From an uncultured Aquimarina sp. (lineage in GTDB: Bacteria > Bacteroidota > Bacteroidia > Flavobacteriales > Flavobacteriaceae): a DNA stretch of 64,000 nucleotides. Below are positions 41,924 to 50,801 of the stretch, one piece after another. Location: the NCBI GenBank assembly GCA_947500545.1, contig CANMSO010000001.1, positions 496,001 to 560,000 of the forward strand. Direction: 5' to 3'. A model generated the notes under the pieces. It did not search any database. It was not told the DNA's origin and was given only the letters and a program-made list of their open reading frames with translations. Each line of letters opens with the position of its first letter. The stretch's first letter is position 1. Both the position numbers and the translations under genes were made by a program.

Positions 41924-43549
41924 TTACTTTTTTACAATAATTTGTGTCGAAGAATTACCTCTTGTTTTTACTTTGGCATAATAAATACCGGGCTTCAAAT
42001 AACTGCTTTGCGCTAAGTTGATTAGCTTTTTTCCTTTATTCACTTGAAATTGATCTTGTAACATGAGTATTCCACGTTGATCGTAAATAGAAACAATAAT
42101 AGCTTGTTGTGTACTTTCATTAATACTCAATTGTACACTTTCACTAAAAGGGTTTGGATAAAATAAAGGTTTTGATTTTGGGGCTAGCGATCCACTGGAT
42201 CGATTTATTCTTGTGTTGCATCCACTACTAAGCTGATTGAACGCGGTAGAAAAGTTAATGACTCCATTTGCAACCACTTTTTCAAACAAATCTGACGAAG
42301 TTGTAGAAGTATTAATTAAGGCGCATTTAATTTTTTGATAGTCAAAAACAGCTTGATGTGTAGCTAATATAGTAACAAATGCAGTTACATTTGCAGAAGC
42401 AAAGGATGTACCTGATTGATAAGCAACAGATCCATTCAAACTTGGTCCCGGTATATTATCACCTAGTATACCTACATCTACAGAGTACTGGCCATAGCTA
42501 CTGAAAGGACTTAGCTTATTCTCACAACTAATTGATGCTACAGATAGAATATTTTCATTAGGATAGGAGGCAGGAAACGATATGATTTGATCCGTATCAT
42601 TGTTTTCATTAGTATTTCCTGCAGCTGCAATAACCATAGCTCCCATTTGCTCTGCATAATCTACAGCAAGCTTTAGTGGTCTTCCTACAGGGTTTTGGTT
42701 ATAATTTTGATAACTGAAACTAAAATTCAGAACATTGGCTCCTTCATTTACGGCATCCAAAATAGCAGGAATAAGATTTGATACAAACCCTCGTCCAAGG
42801 TCATCATGCGTTTTTCGTATATCAAAAGAAACTGAATTAAGAGATCCACCAGAGCTTAATAGATGATGTATAATTCCTGCAATGTGTGTTCCATGACCAT
42901 TAAGATCTTCTGGCACTTCGTCATTATCAATATAATCATATCCTGTATATTCTGGAATATTGAACGAATAACCGGGGAAAATTCCTGCCACTTGAGTAAT
43001 ACCGGTATCAAAAATTGAAATTTTTATAGGAGTATTGCCCACCGAATGTTGAGGTACAATATTTTGAAAGCAAACCCCTTGGATATTGATCGGAGTTCTT
43101 GGCACAATATGTCCAAAATTAAACTCAACCCCATTAATTTCAGTCTTTTTTTCTGCAGTTGTTACCTGTGCGTCTATATTAGTTACCGATTGTCCTGCAG
43201 CAGTCGTATACGGGAATATTCTTGTATTCCAAAGTCTAAGATTAATTTCTGGGCGATGCCAGATTTCTTCTGAATTTAATTCATCAAGTAAATTATCGAC
43301 TTCGGCTTGGGTAATAGAAGGCGCCAATTTCACAAAATACAATGAAGGATGTTTAATAATAGCATCATCATCGTCATCATCGTCATCATCGTCATCATCG
43401 TCATCATCGTCATCATCGTCATCATCATCTCTGAATTGATTCTGAGATTCTAAATTGGTACTTTTTTCAAACTTATTTTGTTGCCCTAAAGCTGGTAATT
43501 GAAAGATCAATAAAAAAATCAGGATCAATAAATACTTCATTGTGCTCAT
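41924..43549 (-). CDS. Secreted subtilisin-like (S8) peptidase with poly-Asp tract and T9SS signal
   Basis: A 541-residue exoprotease. Signal peptide (about 1-22), then 22 consecutive Asp (41-62), a short propeptide-like domain (about 66-150), and the S8 catalytic domain with Asp181 (ISIFDTGI), His219 (LNGHGTHIAG), oxyanion Asn312 (AAAGNTNEN) and Ser382 (SGTSFAS). The last 80 residues are a type A T9SS sorting domain (FYPNPFSESVQL...IIVKK). It should be released or bound at the cell surface; the Asp tract may bind calcium or mask the propeptide (inference). It is the third gene after the sigma factor and membrane TPR protein, 52 bases behind the latter. Confidence 0.92.
   Translation of the reverse strand: MSTMKYLLILIFLLIFQLPALGQQNKFEKSTNLESQNQFRDDDDDDDDDDDDDDDDDDDDDDAIIKHPSLYFVKLAPSITQAEVDNLLDELNSEEIWHRPEINLRLWNTRIFPYTTAAGQSVTNIDAQVTTAEKKTEINGVEFNFGHIVPRTPINIQGVCFQNIVPQHSVGNTPIKISIFDTGITQVAGIFPGYSFNIPEYTGYDYIDNDEVPEDLNGHGTHIAGIIHHLLSSGGSLNSVSFDIRKTHDDLGRGFVSNLIPAILDAVNEGANVLNFSFSYQNYNQNPVGRPLKLAVDYAEQMGAMVIAAAGNTNENNDTDQIISFPASYPNENILSVASISCENKLSPFSSYGQYSVDVGILGDNIPGPSLNGSVAYQSGTSFASANVTAFVTILATHQAVFDYQKIKCALINTSTTSSDLFEKVVANGVINFSTAFNQLSSGCNTRINRSSGSLAPKSKPLFYPNPFSESVQLSINESTQQAIIVSIYDQRGILMLQDQFQVNKGKKLINLAQSSYLKPGIYYAKVKTRGNSSTQIIVKK
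43364..43429 (-). repeat. Trinucleotide/9-bp tandem repeat coding for poly-Asp
   Basis: 66 bases of GAT/GAC codons, in which a nine-base unit (GACGATGAT) is repeated six times with GAT codons at the ends. Changes by slippage would add or remove three or nine bases and keep the frame, so the Asp tract could vary in length between cells or strains. Confidence 0.9.
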
Positions 43550-43601
43550 ATTTAAGTGTATATAATGGTTTAGTGTGAAGAGAATAGCCTTGTTAGGATT
43601 A

Positions 43602-44279
43602 TTATTCGTTCAACGTTTTTAATAATTCTTGTGCATGCAAGTAGTTCCAATCTGTACTACTAATTTGTTTCAATTGTTTTTCTGCTTTTTCGTTTTGTTT
43701 GTCAAGAATATACGCTAAGGACAGATACCAATTTAATTCCTGTTTGAATCGTTCATTACTTTCAATTGTTTCAAGTTTTTGAATGGCTTGAGTATATTTA
43801 GAGTTTAATAGAAATGCCAATCCCTCGTAATACAAATCTTCGTCATTTATAGTTTCAATGCTTTGGAAGTATTTACTTGATTTATCATAGTCTCCATTGT
43901 TAAAAGCCTGAATAGCCAATGTTCTGTTTTCGTCTCTTTTTTCAAAACCTTTTGAAGCCCCAGGATGCAATATTTCTTGTTCATTTAGATATTGCTGCGC
44001 TAAATCACTTGGATTTGAAGATGCTCCAAAAAACTGTATGGTTAATAGTATACTTATGCAAGCAGCTGTAGCTAAAATGATTTTTAATGTATTAGAAAAT
44101 TTGATTGTCTTGTTTGAGTTGTTTTCATTCCTTGTTATGTCATATTTATTACTCAGCACTCCTCTCCATTTAGTTTTTAACGCTTCGTCATGCTTCATTT
44201 TTATAACATCTTCTAGGATTTGATCCTCTTCTTTTTTCGAGATATTGGGGTCTAAAAGTTTATTTAATTTATCTCTCAT
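43602..44279 (-). CDS. Single-pass membrane protein with TPR domain, possible anti-sigma factor
   Basis: A 225-residue protein: a cytoplasmic N-terminus (about 1-65) with helical EEDQILEDVIKMKHDEALKTKWRGVL, one membrane helix (FSNTLKIILATAACISILLTIQFF), then periplasmic TPR-like repeats (AIQAFNNGDYDKSSKYFQSI, LAFLLNSKYTQAIQKLETI, LSLAYILDKQNEKAEKQLKQI). The start overlaps the end of the sigma factor gene by 11 bases. The arrangement fits an anti-sigma factor that passes an envelope signal inward, but no zinc anti-sigma motif is present. Confidence 0.8.
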   Translation of the reverse strand: MRDKLNKLLDPNISKKEEDQILEDVIKMKHDEALKTKWRGVLSNKYDITRNENNSNKTIKFSNTLKIILATAACISILLTIQFFGASSNPSDLAQQYLNEQEILHPGASKGFEKRDENRTLAIQAFNNGDYDKSSKYFQSIETINDEDLYYEGLAFLLNSKYTQAIQKLETIESNERFKQELNWYLSLAYILDKQNEKAEKQLKQISSTDWNYLHAQELLKTLNE

Positions 44280-44850
44280 GACTTACTATTGTTTTTAGGC
44301 TTAATTGATCTTTAAGCTGTTTGATACATCGCTCTTTCTGTTTTCTAATTGTCGCTGGACTTTTTTGTGATTCCTCTGCTATTTCCGACAATTTCATTTT
44401 TCCATAGAAATGTTTGGTGAGTAATTGTTTACAGGAGTCACCCAACATTTTCCAGGCTTTATTGAGTCGCCCCAATTCTTCTTCTTGTACTACAGGTTCT
44501 TCATCGACCTCTTGTACCAAGATAGTTAAACCATCATCTATGTTTTTTGTGTTTTTTTTCAGGTTTCTGAGTAACATTTGAGAAGCCATCTTTGTAAAAA
44601 GAAAACGCAGATTCCCATACTGTAGCTTCCCGTCTACAAATCTTGCTCTGAATTCTATTAGTGCATCCATTGTTGCATCATAAGCATCCTCGTGATTTGA
44701 TTTGTATTCTCTACAGAGATAATTCATAGTTTCTTTAAATTGTTTAAGAAATACCTGTTCAAAAAAATAGGTATCGTTTCTTTTTAAATCAGTTATAAGT
44801 TTTTCAAACGATACTTCGTTTAATCCAAAATTCTTGTGTTCCATTCTCAT
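44269..44850 (-). CDS. Sigma-70 family (ECF-like) RNA polymerase sigma factor
   Basis: A 193-residue sigma factor: region 2 about 22-90 (FFEQVFLKQFKETMNYLCREYKSNHEDAYDATMDALIEFR...LRFLFTKMASQMLLRN) and region 4 about 128-185 (LGDSCKQLLTKHFYGKMKLSEIAEESQKSPATIRKQKERCIKQL). It is the first gene of the operon with the membrane TPR protein and the subtilase, which it may control together with the CHAT gene (inference). Confidence 0.9.
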   Translation of the reverse strand: MRMEHKNFGLNEVSFEKLITDLKRNDTYFFEQVFLKQFKETMNYLCREYKSNHEDAYDATMDALIEFRARFVDGKLQYGNLRFLFTKMASQMLLRNLKKNTKNIDDGLTILVQEVDEEPVVQEEELGRLNKAWKMLGDSCKQLLTKHFYGKMKLSEIAEESQKSPATIRKQKERCIKQLKDQLSLKTIVSHER

Positions 44851-45193
44851 AAATTTTTAGCCTACTGGGGTATAGAATAGTATGACTAAATTTACTACGA
44901 AAATAACAGTTTCATTACTGATTTATTTATCTGTATAAGGTTGTAAAAAGCAAAACGTGACATAATTTTAGTTAAAAACTGTTAAGTTTTTTAAAAAGCC
45001 CTTTTTTCGTAGTCATTAGTCGTGTAATTACTAATTTATTTATGAACAGTTTGAAAGGGAATTACCCTACTTATTTATGAGAAAAATATGATAGGATTGA
45101 TTTAAGCATGAAGAAATTCACTAAATGGAACAACAAATTTATTAGGTTCTATTTCCTTGTGATGAATAGTGAAAGTAGTAACTACTTCAATAA
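44851..45193. other. Gene-free stretch
   Basis: About 340 bases upstream of the sigma factor operon, which must carry its promoter. It runs up to the LytTR relic. No hairpin, repeat or RNA gene was recognised. Confidence 0.45.
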
Positions 45194-45364
45194 CTAATTA
45201 ATTTTTAGTTTATAAATCTTTCTGATGAGGATAATATAGTTATCAATAAAAATTCTATTTCCTTCAATATTTTTAATATGTTTTATAGCTACGGCAAACG
45301 ATTTATGAACTTGTAAAAAGTTGTCCTTGGATAGTGATTCTAATAGTTCAGAGATTTTCGTAGA
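45194..45364 (-). pseudogene. Decayed LytTR-domain fragment
   Basis: A 56-codon frame, opened by a stop and lacking any start, reads ISELLESLSKDNFLQVHKSF, then IKHIKNIEGNRIFIDNY and IRKIYKLKIN. This is the C-terminal half of a LytTR DNA-binding domain (compare IFIRVHRSFIINKKKVTGLKGRDLLLTD in the next gene). The receiver and the first half of the domain are missing. It is probably what remains of a duplicated response regulator. Confidence 0.75.
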
Positions 45365-45474
45365 TCAGAAGCCTACAAAGGCTGGTATTGACTCAATTAA
45401 CAAACTCATAGATAGAAAGAAAAATAATTATGTAATAATTCTTTCAAAAAATGAATGCAGGTAGGCTTGATTTG

Positions 45475-46146
45475 TTAAAACAGTTGTTGTTTTACTATAT
45501 CATAGTATGTATCACTAACGGGAATTTTGATATCAGTTAATAATAGATCTCTTCCTTTTAGCCCGGTGACTTTCTTTTTATTAATGATAAAAGATCGATG
45601 GACCCTTATGAATATTGATGTATCTAATGTCTTTTCTAGTGATTTTAGTGTTTGATAACTCATTATTTTTTTATCAGATGTATGAAATATTACATACTCG
45701 CTATCACTTTCGATATAAATTATATCATTAAGCTTTAATTTATATAAATCATATCCGGACTTAACCGTTATGGTGTCTTCTAATTTAAAATCGGTAACGT
45801 CTTTTCTTATTTTGTTTACGGCTTTTAAAAAACGTTCAAAAGTGATAGGCTTTAATAAATAGTCTAGGGCATTAAGTTCAAATCCTTCAAGAGCATATTC
45901 AGAATAAGCAGTGGTAAAAATAATCTTAGTATTTGATGAAATTACTTTTGCAAAGTCCGTTCCCTTAAGGTCAGGCATTTGTATATCCAAAAAAATAACA
46001 TCGATATTTTTATTTTTTATCATTGCCATTGCATTCAATGGACTTTCAAAAGAACCAACCAAGTTTAAAAAATCTAATTTATCGATATACGTTGTTAACA
46101 GCGTTCTTGCTAATTCTTCATCATCTATAACCAGGCATTTAAACAT
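45475..46146 (-). CDS. LytTR-family response regulator
   Basis: A 223-residue regulator: receiver domain (DDEE at 8-11, phospho-acceptor in VIFLDIQMPDLKG, TTAYSEYALEG, LLKPI) and LytTR domain (YKLKLNDIIYIESDSEYVIFHTSDKKIMSY...IRVHRSFIINKKKVTGLKG). Its start overlaps the end of the kinase gene by eight bases. The pair diverges from the EF-hand - YHYH - MORN - SCO1 operon, a likely target. Confidence 0.95.
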   Translation of the reverse strand: MFKCLVIDDEELARTLLTTYIDKLDFLNLVGSFESPLNAMAMIKNKNIDVIFLDIQMPDLKGTDFAKVISSNTKIIFTTAYSEYALEGFELNALDYLLKPITFERFLKAVNKIRKDVTDFKLEDTITVKSGYDLYKLKLNDIIYIESDSEYVIFHTSDKKIMSYQTLKSLEKTLDTSIFIRVHRSFIINKKKVTGLKGRDLLLTDIKIPVSDTYYDIVKQQLF

Positions 46147-47146
46147 TATTTTGTAATTTTAATTCTACTTTAAAAATTTTATCCATTTCACTAATGGCTA
46201 ACGTATGTTTTTCTGAATATAATATAGACAATCTTTTTTTTACATTTTCAATACCTATACCGCCAACATTATCTTTATTGATCATATACGTTGGGGTAGT
46301 ATTTTCAATTTTGAAGTAAATATCTACAGATGTTGTATTTAAAGAAATTTTTATAAACGAATCTTCTGTCCTTTCAATATTACTATGCTTAAAAGCATTT
46401 TCTACAAATGGTATTAAGAGCATTGGTGCAATAGATACATTTGGATTTATAATATTAAATTCAGTTTCAATACGGTGATTTTTACTACTCTTTATAGAAA
46501 ATAACTTAATATAATTCTCTATATAATTAACCTCCTTTTGAAGAGATACAAATGACCTTTCACATTCATACAAAACATAACGCAACATATCGGATAAGTA
46601 GCTAATACTCTGTTGTGTTTTTTCAGAATCTATAACAGATAACGCATAAATATTATTTAGAGTGTTGAATAGAAAATGAGGGTTGATTTGTGATTTTAAT
46701 AGCTTTAATTCTGTTTTAAGATTTTCATTTTTACTACTAATAATTTCTTCTTCCTTTTTTTGAGCATATAAGAATATTTCTATCACAGTAGCCAAAACAA
46801 ATGCCAGACTTAATAATAAAAAATGAATAAAAAAGGCTGAAGGTGGTTTAGGTCCTTTTGGTATTCTTAAATGAGGAGGTTTCTGAGGGACAATGAACTC
46901 AGATGAAATAAATGCAAAAATAAAAACAATACCAACAGATAATAGTATAAAGAAAACATACTTCTTCTTGAGTAATAATTTTGGCGCTAATATATAAACG
47001 AGACTGGATAACAGAACAACTTGGAACACAAAGGCAATCCAATTTCCCCACAAAAACCTAAAAAAATGCTCTTGATTAAGACCAATAATGACCCAAACCA
47101 TGACCCAAAAAAGTATTTGTAAAAGGATTCTGTAAAAAGTATTCAT
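46139..47146 (-). CDS. LytS-family sensor histidine kinase
   Basis: A 335-residue kinase with four membrane helices in the first 130 residues, a loop SEFIVPQKPPHLRIPKGPKPPSAFF rich in proline between the third and fourth, the H-box LKSQINPHFLFNTLNNIYAL and HATPase motifs VENAFKHSN and GGIGIENVKKRL. No separate sensor domain. Cotranscribed with the response regulator behind it. Confidence 0.93.
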   Translation of the reverse strand: MNTFYRILLQILFWVMVWVIIGLNQEHFFRFLWGNWIAFVFQVVLLSSLVYILAPKLLLKKKYVFFILLSVGIVFIFAFISSEFIVPQKPPHLRIPKGPKPPSAFFIHFLLLSLAFVLATVIEIFLYAQKKEEEIISSKNENLKTELKLLKSQINPHFLFNTLNNIYALSVIDSEKTQQSISYLSDMLRYVLYECERSFVSLQKEVNYIENYIKLFSIKSSKNHRIETEFNIINPNVSIAPMLLIPFVENAFKHSNIERTEDSFIKISLNTTSVDIYFKIENTTPTYMINKDNVGGIGIENVKKRLSILYSEKHTLAISEMDKIFKVELKLQNNV

Positions 47147-47337
47147 ACAACAAATTAAAGGAAATAAAATTCAACGATCTCTTAAAAAATGCTGTTAACA
47201 ACAATGTAAGATTAGCTTTTACTGAGTTAATATTCCCATTCACTTAAAACTTTAATGGACCCACAGAAAACCGAAAACTTGTATTAATCTATTTACCAAT
47301 TTTGATATCATATATAATGAATATTAAATCTTTTATC

Positions 47338-47637
47338 ATGAAACAAAACATAATGAGAACGACTATCATTTGCGCTTTAATGGCATTTTTTGGTATAGTA
47401 ACTGTTAATGCACAATCAAATAATAGACAAAGACCACAAAAACCACCCACAGTTGATGAAATATTTAGTCAAATGGATGTTGATGAAGATGGCAAACTTT
47501 CAGAGAAAGAGGTTAGAGGTCCTCTAAAGAACGAATTTAAAAAAATTGATAGTGATGAAGATGGTTTTATTTCAAGGGAAGAGCTTGAAAAAGCCCCTAA
47601 ACCTGGTAAAAATAGATCTAATAAAAGAAATGACTAA
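47338..47637 (+). CDS. Exported EF-hand calcium-binding protein
   Basis: A 99-residue protein. Start at the ATG at 47338 gives a signal peptide MKQNIMRTTIICALMAFFGIVTVNAQ; an ATG at 47317 and a TTG at 47302 are in frame. Two complete EF-hand loops follow: DVDEDGKLSEKE and DSDEDGFISREE, separated by a short helix, and a basic Arg/Lys-rich tail. It should bind calcium in the periplasm. It lies seven bases before the YHYH gene. Confidence 0.88.
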   Translation: MKQNIMRTTIICALMAFFGIVTVNAQSNNRQRPQKPPTVDEIFSQMDVDEDGKLSEKEVRGPLKNEFKKIDSDEDGFISREELEKAPKPGKNRSNKRND

Positions 47638-47643
47638 TTCTTA

Positions 47644-48501
47644 ATGTCCAACACTATGAAAGGTATATTTCAAATCAAGCTAACAGTATTAAGCGTTATT
47701 ACGCTATCAATATTTGCGTTTATAGCATGTAGCAGTGATGATTCTAATTCGTCAGGATCAGATGGCGATGGTGGTACGATAGCAGAACTACATTCTGCAT
47801 TTGCCGAGTTTGATGCGGATAATATAACTATTATGTTAAGTGGTTCAGACGTAATGATTGAAACAAATGGATTACCCAATCACACTTCTCCATATTGGTC
47901 AAATGTTACAGAAAGGACCGCTACAGATCCCATGGGAAATGTACTAGTTACGCCAGCTGCAGCTATAAATCATCCTTTATTCTCAGAACCAACAGTAACT
48001 TCGTATGAACAAATGGCACCTGGTAATATTGATGATTTCAATGGCTCTTATTCATTAACAGTTCCTGCAAGTCCGGCACAAGCATCAGGTTCAACGGCAA
48101 CTGGTCTTGGTGCCATTGGAATAGCCGTTAGTGGTGCTATGATTTATAATGATGAAGAAGGTCCTAATGTTCCTTTAGATGATGCCATAGGATCTTTAGA
48201 CTATACTGCAGCACATACTGGTCCACAAAGTTATCATTACCATTTAGAAACCAAAGCGTGGTCAAATGATGATGATGAATTAATAGGAATAATTGCAGAT
48301 GGGTTTTTTCTCTATGGAAGAAAATGTAATTCAACAGGGACGTACCCAACAGATCTGGATACCTCTGGTGGTCACGTGAGTACAACACAACATATAGATG
48401 AATCCGAATATCATTATCATATTCAAAATGAAACATATCTTAATCAGTATTACATCCTTTTTCCTGGCGATTATCAAGGTACACCGAGTACTATTCAGTA
48501 G
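47644..48501 (+). CDS. YHYH-domain lipoprotein
   Basis: A 285-residue lipoprotein (lipobox in FAFIACSSDDSNSSG, with the acidic/serine stretch of surface lipoproteins). The YHYH domain occupies most of the protein, with the two name-giving motifs QSYHYHLETKAW and SEYHYHIQNETYLN, and the conserved IGIIADGFFLYGRKC between them. Histidines of this kind suggest metal binding, probably copper, but the domain's chemistry is not established. It lies between an EF-hand protein and MORN/SCO1 genes and is translated with them. Confidence 0.9.
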   Translation: MSNTMKGIFQIKLTVLSVITLSIFAFIACSSDDSNSSGSDGDGGTIAELHSAFAEFDADNITIMLSGSDVMIETNGLPNHTSPYWSNVTERTATDPMGNVLVTPAAAINHPLFSEPTVTSYEQMAPGNIDDFNGSYSLTVPASPAQASGSTATGLGAIGIAVSGAMIYNDEEGPNVPLDDAIGSLDYTAAHTGPQSYHYHLETKAWSNDDDELIGIIADGFFLYGRKCNSTGTYPTDLDTSGGHVSTTQHIDESEYHYHIQNETYLNQYYILFPGDYQGTPSTIQ

Positions 48502-49093
48502 TTTGGTTTTAAGTCTACTATTATTTGGTTTACTTGTATGTGCAGAAGATACCGTTACAGTAGAATCAATTACAGAGCAGCCAGAGAAATATACTTTTGT
48601 TAATAAGAGTGAACTAGTCTTATTACAAAACAAAGGCCTTGTTTATTATAATAATGAGGCCTTCACAGGGATTTCTGTAGCATATTACAATGAAAATAAA
48701 GTAGCAGAAAGAGTCACGTATATAAATGGAAAAAAACACGGTTTCTATAGAAAATGGTTTGATACAGGTGTTTTAAGTTTTGAAGCACAATATATAAATG
48801 GAAAGCAAGATGGACTTTCCCAGAGCTGGTGGCGCAACGGTATTTTACGTTCAGAATCTATTTATGAAAATGGTATAGCTAATGGAATACAAAGACAATG
48901 GTACAAGACCGGAGCAAAATTTAAAGAATTGAACATTGTAAATGGTAAAGAGGAAGGTGTACAAAAAGCTTGGAGAGAAAATGGCAAAATATTTAATAAT
49001 TATGAAGCCAAAAATGGTCGAATCTTTGGTTTAAAACGAGCAAATCTTTGTTATGAATTGGAAGAAGAAATTGTACAGTATCAAGAGTTGTAG
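48428..49093 (+). CDS. MORN-repeat (YwqK-like) exported protein
   Basis: The protein has a hydrophobic stretch (VLSLLLFGLLVCAEDT) and then MORN-type repeats: VTYINGKKHGFYRKWFDTGVLSFEAQYINGKQDGLSQSWWRNG and three more. The start is unclear. The ATG at 48428 overlaps the YHYH gene by 74 bases; a TTG at 48503, directly after the YHYH stop, would give a shorter protein with only a minimal signal peptide. Codon positions after 48503 are secure. MORN proteins of this family accompany YHYH/SCO genes; role unknown. Confidence 0.7.
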   Translation: MKHILISITSFFLAIIKVHRVLFSSLVLSLLLFGLLVCAEDTVTVESITEQPEKYTFVNKSELVLLQNKGLVYYNNEAFTGISVAYYNENKVAERVTYINGKKHGFYRKWFDTGVLSFEAQYINGKQDGLSQSWWRNGILRSESIYENGIANGIQRQWYKTGAKFKELNIVNGKEEGVQKAWRENGKIFNNYEAKNGRIFGLKRANLCYELEEEIVQYQEL

Positions 49094-49724
49094 TATTATT
49101 TTTCTTTGTCTGTTTTTGGGATGTAAACAAAAAGAAAATAAAACAAGTAGGGTAGATGTGTTACCCTATTATAAAGATGCATCTTTTACGCCTTTTTGGC
49201 TTGATTTTGATGATGAAGACCTAAAAGAATTCCATAAAATTCCTGAGTTTAGTTTGGTAAACCAAAATGGAGAAACTATTACCGAAAAAACCTTTGACAA
49301 TAAAATTTATGTTACTGACTTTTTCTTCACCAGTTGTCCCGGTATCTGCCCAAAGATGACTGCCAATATGTTTGTATTGCAAGAAGAATTTAAAAAAGAT
49401 AATGATATTTTATTGCTGTCTCATTCAGTTACTCCAGAAAGAGATTCTGTGTCTATACTACAGAATTATGCTAGAGCCAAAGGGGTTTTAGCTAATAAAT
49501 GGCATTTGGTTACTGGGGACAGACAACAAATTTATAGCTTGGGAAGAAACTCTTATTTTGTCGAAGAAGATTTGGGGGTTGCTAAAACCGAAGAAGATTT
49601 TCTGCACACCGAGAACTTCTTATTAATTGATAAAAATAAGCACATTAGAGGGATTTATAATGGTCTCAATAAAACGGCAATACAGCAGTTGATTGCCGAT
49701 ATACGTACATTAAAACTCGAATGA
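49053..49724 (+). CDS. SCO1/SenC-family copper chaperone lipoprotein
   Basis: A 223-residue thioredoxin-fold lipoprotein (lipobox Cys24 in LCLFLGCKQ). The copper site is complete: Cys95 and Cys99 (TSCPGICPK) and His185 (FLHTENF). SCO proteins deliver copper to the CuA site of cytochrome oxidase or act in copper/redox balance. The ATG at 49053 overlaps the MORN gene by 41 bases. It closes the EF-hand - YHYH - MORN - SCO1 operon. Confidence 0.9.
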   Translation: MNWKKKLYSIKSCSIIFLCLFLGCKQKENKTSRVDVLPYYKDASFTPFWLDFDDEDLKEFHKIPEFSLVNQNGETITEKTFDNKIYVTDFFFTSCPGICPKMTANMFVLQEEFKKDNDILLLSHSVTPERDSVSILQNYARAKGVLANKWHLVTGDRQQIYSLGRNSYFVEEDLGVAKTEEDFLHTENFLLIDKNKHIRGIYNGLNKTAIQQLIADIRTLKLE

Positions 49725-49970
49725 ATACTATCACAATACTTCTTGGCTTTCATTTAATGCATGCTGTAAAGAGTACTATCTAGGTACTATACTGTGCGGA
49801 AATCAATTTTTTTGATTAGAATTATTCTCTAATATGTTATAATTTTATTAATCAAAAGTTAAACTACTATGTGTTAATAGTAATAGTATTATATTTATGA
49901 AGTAAACCTTTCAGTATTCTTTTTTCGGATATTGGTTTAAATCGTTTTATTCATACTTAATATAAACACT

Positions 49971-50801
49971 ATGACTACTAAAAACTCGGGTTCTAAATAT
50001 CGTTTATTGGTGTTGATGGATTTATCAAAAGCATCAGAAATAGTTTTGAAAAATGCAGTGCAATTGGCCAAAGTAATTGATGGTCATGTAGAAGTTCTTT
50101 ATGTAAAAGGACCAGCAGATGTAGTTGAATGTGAAAATCAATATGCTGCGGTTCGATCAATACATGAAGATTACAAAGGGAGTAAACTAAGATTTCGACG
50201 GATAATCAGGAAAACAGAGAAAGAAAATAGAATTTCTGTTACATACCGAATGGCTTATGGTAGTATTAGAAAAGCTATTAAAGAATATATGTCCAAGAAC
50301 AATCCAGATATTGTATTGTTGGGAAAAACAAAATCCAGTTTAGCAGATCTTTTTAGACAGAGTGTTACCAAATTTGTGCTAAAACATTGTAATGTCAATG
50401 TATTGATAGTAGGAGAAGATCAGAAATTTCATTCGTATGAGGATGTTTCATTAGGTGTTTATGGTGAGATTATAGAACAAAAGGGTTTCGAAATTATTAA
50501 AGATTTGAAACAGCAAAACAATAATCCAATACGGTTTTTTAGAATAGGTAAGCAAAAAGATTCTCAAGAACAATTTGAAATCAGGCATAGTGAACAAAAT
50601 GCAGTTTCTTACGTGTTCTCTGAAGGTGCAAATGCAATAGACAGTTTGGCGGCGTATATTTCCAGAACGAATACGCAGTTATTCTGTATTCCAAGAAGAT
50701 TAGATAATAATGGTTCGTCATTTCGTTATAATGGAGTCGAAATTCCGGTAAATCAGGTAATTCAAAGGTTAGATATTCCAGTATTGATTGTAGGTAGTTA
50801 G
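49971..50801 (+). CDS. Universal stress protein (UspA-like), two domains
   Basis: A 276-residue cytoplasmic protein: a UspA domain (YRLLVLMDLSKASEIVLKNAVQLAKVIDGHVEVLYVKGP...NPDIVLLGKTKSSLADLFRQSVTKFVLKHCNVNVLIVGE), and a shorter second half that keeps the fold but not the ATP-binding G-2x-G-9x-G(S/T) pattern. It is alone, with gaps of 246 and 307 bases on its sides. Confidence 0.88.
   Translation: MTTKNSGSKYRLLVLMDLSKASEIVLKNAVQLAKVIDGHVEVLYVKGPADVVECENQYAAVRSIHEDYKGSKLRFRRIIRKTEKENRISVTYRMAYGSIRKAIKEYMSKNNPDIVLLGKTKSSLADLFRQSVTKFVLKHCNVNVLIVGEDQKFHSYEDVSLGVYGEIIEQKGFEIIKDLKQQNNNPIRFFRIGKQKDSQEQFEIRHSEQNAVSYVFSEGANAIDSLAAYISRTNTQLFCIPRRLDNNGSSFRYNGVEIPVNQVIQRLDIPVLIVGS

Noticed and set aside
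43363..43430. CRISPR array or phase-variation repeat
   Set aside because: The unit is nine bases without spacers and lies inside a gene, and all its length changes keep the reading frame, so it is not an on/off switch.
43086..43439. A plus-strand frame with a long poly-Ser end
   Set aside because: The poly-Ser is the reverse reading of the Asp repeat of the subtilase, whose catalytic motifs prove the other strand.
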